A stretch of 64,000 nucleotides of DNA from FEN-1219 sp963744305 (lineage in GTDB: Bacteria; Pseudomonadota; Gammaproteobacteria; Steroidobacterales; Rariloculaceae): the NCBI GenBank assembly GCA_963744305.1, contig CAVUTF010000040.1, positions 248,001 to 312,000 on the forward strand. Reading direction: 5' to 3'. How positions within the stretch are numbered: the first letter of the stretch is position 1; each line of letters begins with the position of its first letter. The translations under genes and the position numbers were made by a program. Below are positions 63,278-64,000 of the stretch, one piece after another. The notes beneath the pieces are model-generated. The model was not told the origin of the DNA and ran no database searches. It saw only the letters and a list, made by a program, of their open reading frames with translations.

Positions 63278-63811
63278 ATGCCATTGCAGTGGTACGTGGT
63301 CCACGCCTACTCGAACTATGAGCACAAGGTGAAGAGCTCATTGGAGGAGCGCATTCGCCGGCATGGTCTGGAGGAGCGCTTCGGCGAAATCTTGGTGCCG
63401 ACCGAAGAGGTCGTCGAGATGCGTGAGGGCCAGCGCCGCAAAAGCGAGCGCAAGTTTTTCCCGGGCTATGTGCTCGTGCAGATGGAGATGGACGACGAAA
63501 CCTGGCATCTCGTGAAAGAGGTCCCGAAGGTGCTCGGCTTCATCGGCGGCAGCAGTGATCGGCCGGCACCGATCAGCGACCGCGAAGCGCAAGCGATCCT
63601 GAACAGGGTGCAAGAGGGTGTCGACAAGCCGCGGCCGAAGATCTTGTTCGAGCCGGGGGAGGTCGTGCGCGTCACCGACGGGCCGTTCAACGATTTCAGC
63701 GGCGTCGTCGAGCAAGTGAACTACGAGAAGAGCAAGGTCAGAGTCGCGGTGCAAATCTTAGGGCGTTCGACGCCGGTCGAGCTCGACTTCGGCCAGGTAG
63801 AAAAAGCATAA
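63278..63811 (+). CDS. nusG: Transcription termination/antitermination factor NusG
   Basis: A 177-residue protein that binds RNA polymerase and links it to Rho or the ribosome. The N-terminal domain has WYVVHAYSNYEHKVKSSLEE, VPTEEVVEMREGQRRKSERK and FFPGYVLVQM. The C-terminal KOW domain has GEVVRVTDGPFNDFSGVVEQ and VNYEKSKVRVAVQILGRSTP. The ATG at 63278 matches the family start. It lies four bases after secE and is co-transcribed with it and rplK. Confidence 0.97.
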   Translation: MPLQWYVVHAYSNYEHKVKSSLEERIRRHGLEERFGEILVPTEEVVEMREGQRRKSERKFFPGYVLVQMEMDDETWHLVKEVPKVLGFIGGSSDRPAPISDREAQAILNRVQEGVDKPRPKILFEPGEVVRVTDGPFNDFSGVVEQVNYEKSKVRVAVQILGRSTPVELDFGQVEKA

Positions 63812-63824
63812 CGGGTTACGGCAT

Positions 63825-64000
63825 ATGGCACGGAAGATCGAAACGTACATCAAGCTGCAGGTGAAAGCCGGACAGGCCAACCCAAGCCCGCCGGTCGGGC
63901 CTGCGCTCGGCCAGCATGGCGTCAACATCATGGAGTTCTGCAAGGCGTTCAACGCCGCGACTCAGGGCATGGAGCTCGGAATGCCGGTGCCCGTCGTGAT
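63825..64000 (+). CDS. rplK: 50S ribosomal protein L11 (partial)
   Basis: The first 58 codons of L11 are present before the window ends. They include KIETYIKLQVKAGQANPSPP, VGPALGQHGVNIMEFCKAFN and AATQGMELGMPVPVV. L11 forms the GTPase-associated region of the 50S subunit with the 23S rRNA. The ATG follows nusG by 13 bases. The rest of the gene lies outside the window. Confidence 0.97.
   Translation, partial: MARKIETYIKLQVKAGQANPSPPVGPALGQHGVNIMEFCKAFNAATQGMELGMPVPVV

Overview
The window is 64 kb of GC-rich, gene-dense bacterial chromosome, most likely from a gammaproteobacterium. The best evidence is the right end, which has the block tRNA-Tyr, tRNA-Gly, tRNA-Thr, tuf, tRNA-Trp, secE, nusG, rplK in the order usual for Pseudomonas- and Xanthomonas-like genomes. 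TtcA, the OxyR/Dps pair, QmcA/NfeD, YgiQ, GloB and a long-form LeuA also fit. No phage, plasmid, transposase, CRISPR or rRNA gene is visible.

Layout. 1-9.6 kb: small metabolic and stress genes (HIT, two VOC proteins, MmcQ/YjbR, NfeD-QmcA, lipoprotein, DNA-alkylation repair, DUF885 metallopeptidase, YgiQ). 9.7-13.6 kb: DUF4389 protein, an unknown protein coupled to an orphan ABC ATPase, then an ECF sigma/anti-sigma/DUF4252 operon with a matching ECF-type promoter. 13.7-13.9 kb: a tiny transcription unit with a 23-codon ORF, an unusually long Shine-Dalgarno match and a strong terminator. 14-20 kb: lytic transglycosylase, ExbB-like protein, and a KdpE/KdpD-like two-component pair without kdpFABC. 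20-27 kb: tatA, secF, GNAT, Lrp divergent from leuA, GNAT, amidase, SDR. 27.8-38 kb: aminotransferase, VOC, DUF2461, a MarR regulator with tandem operators controlling an RND pump, a PadR/HAAS pair and a Tet-like MFS transporter. 38-41 kb: oxyR divergent from dps, and a solute-binding protein. 41-53 kb: an envelope-signalling neighbourhood made of ECF sigma, anti-sigma, acidic exported protein and TPR/beta-barrel protein facing two TonB_C proteins, a double-REC regulator and a sensor kinase, then peroxiredoxin, ttcA and a REC-Ser/Thr-kinase fusion. 53-57.8 kb: SRPBCC, FAH-family hydrolase, thrS, gloB, PilZ. 57.8-61 kb: a looser accessory stretch with a broken GrpB-HIT chimera, MAPEG and other small proteins. 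61-64 kb: the tRNA/tuf/secE/nusG/rplK block.

About a dozen conserved genes carry single-base frameshifts (about 16 events) while their amino-acid sequence stays well conserved on both sides. I read most of these as consensus-sequence errors rather than real gene decay, so these genes are given as whole loci with the shift position stated. Starts were moved from the longest ORF to the best-supported codon where a ribosome site, a 4-base overlap or family length argued for it.
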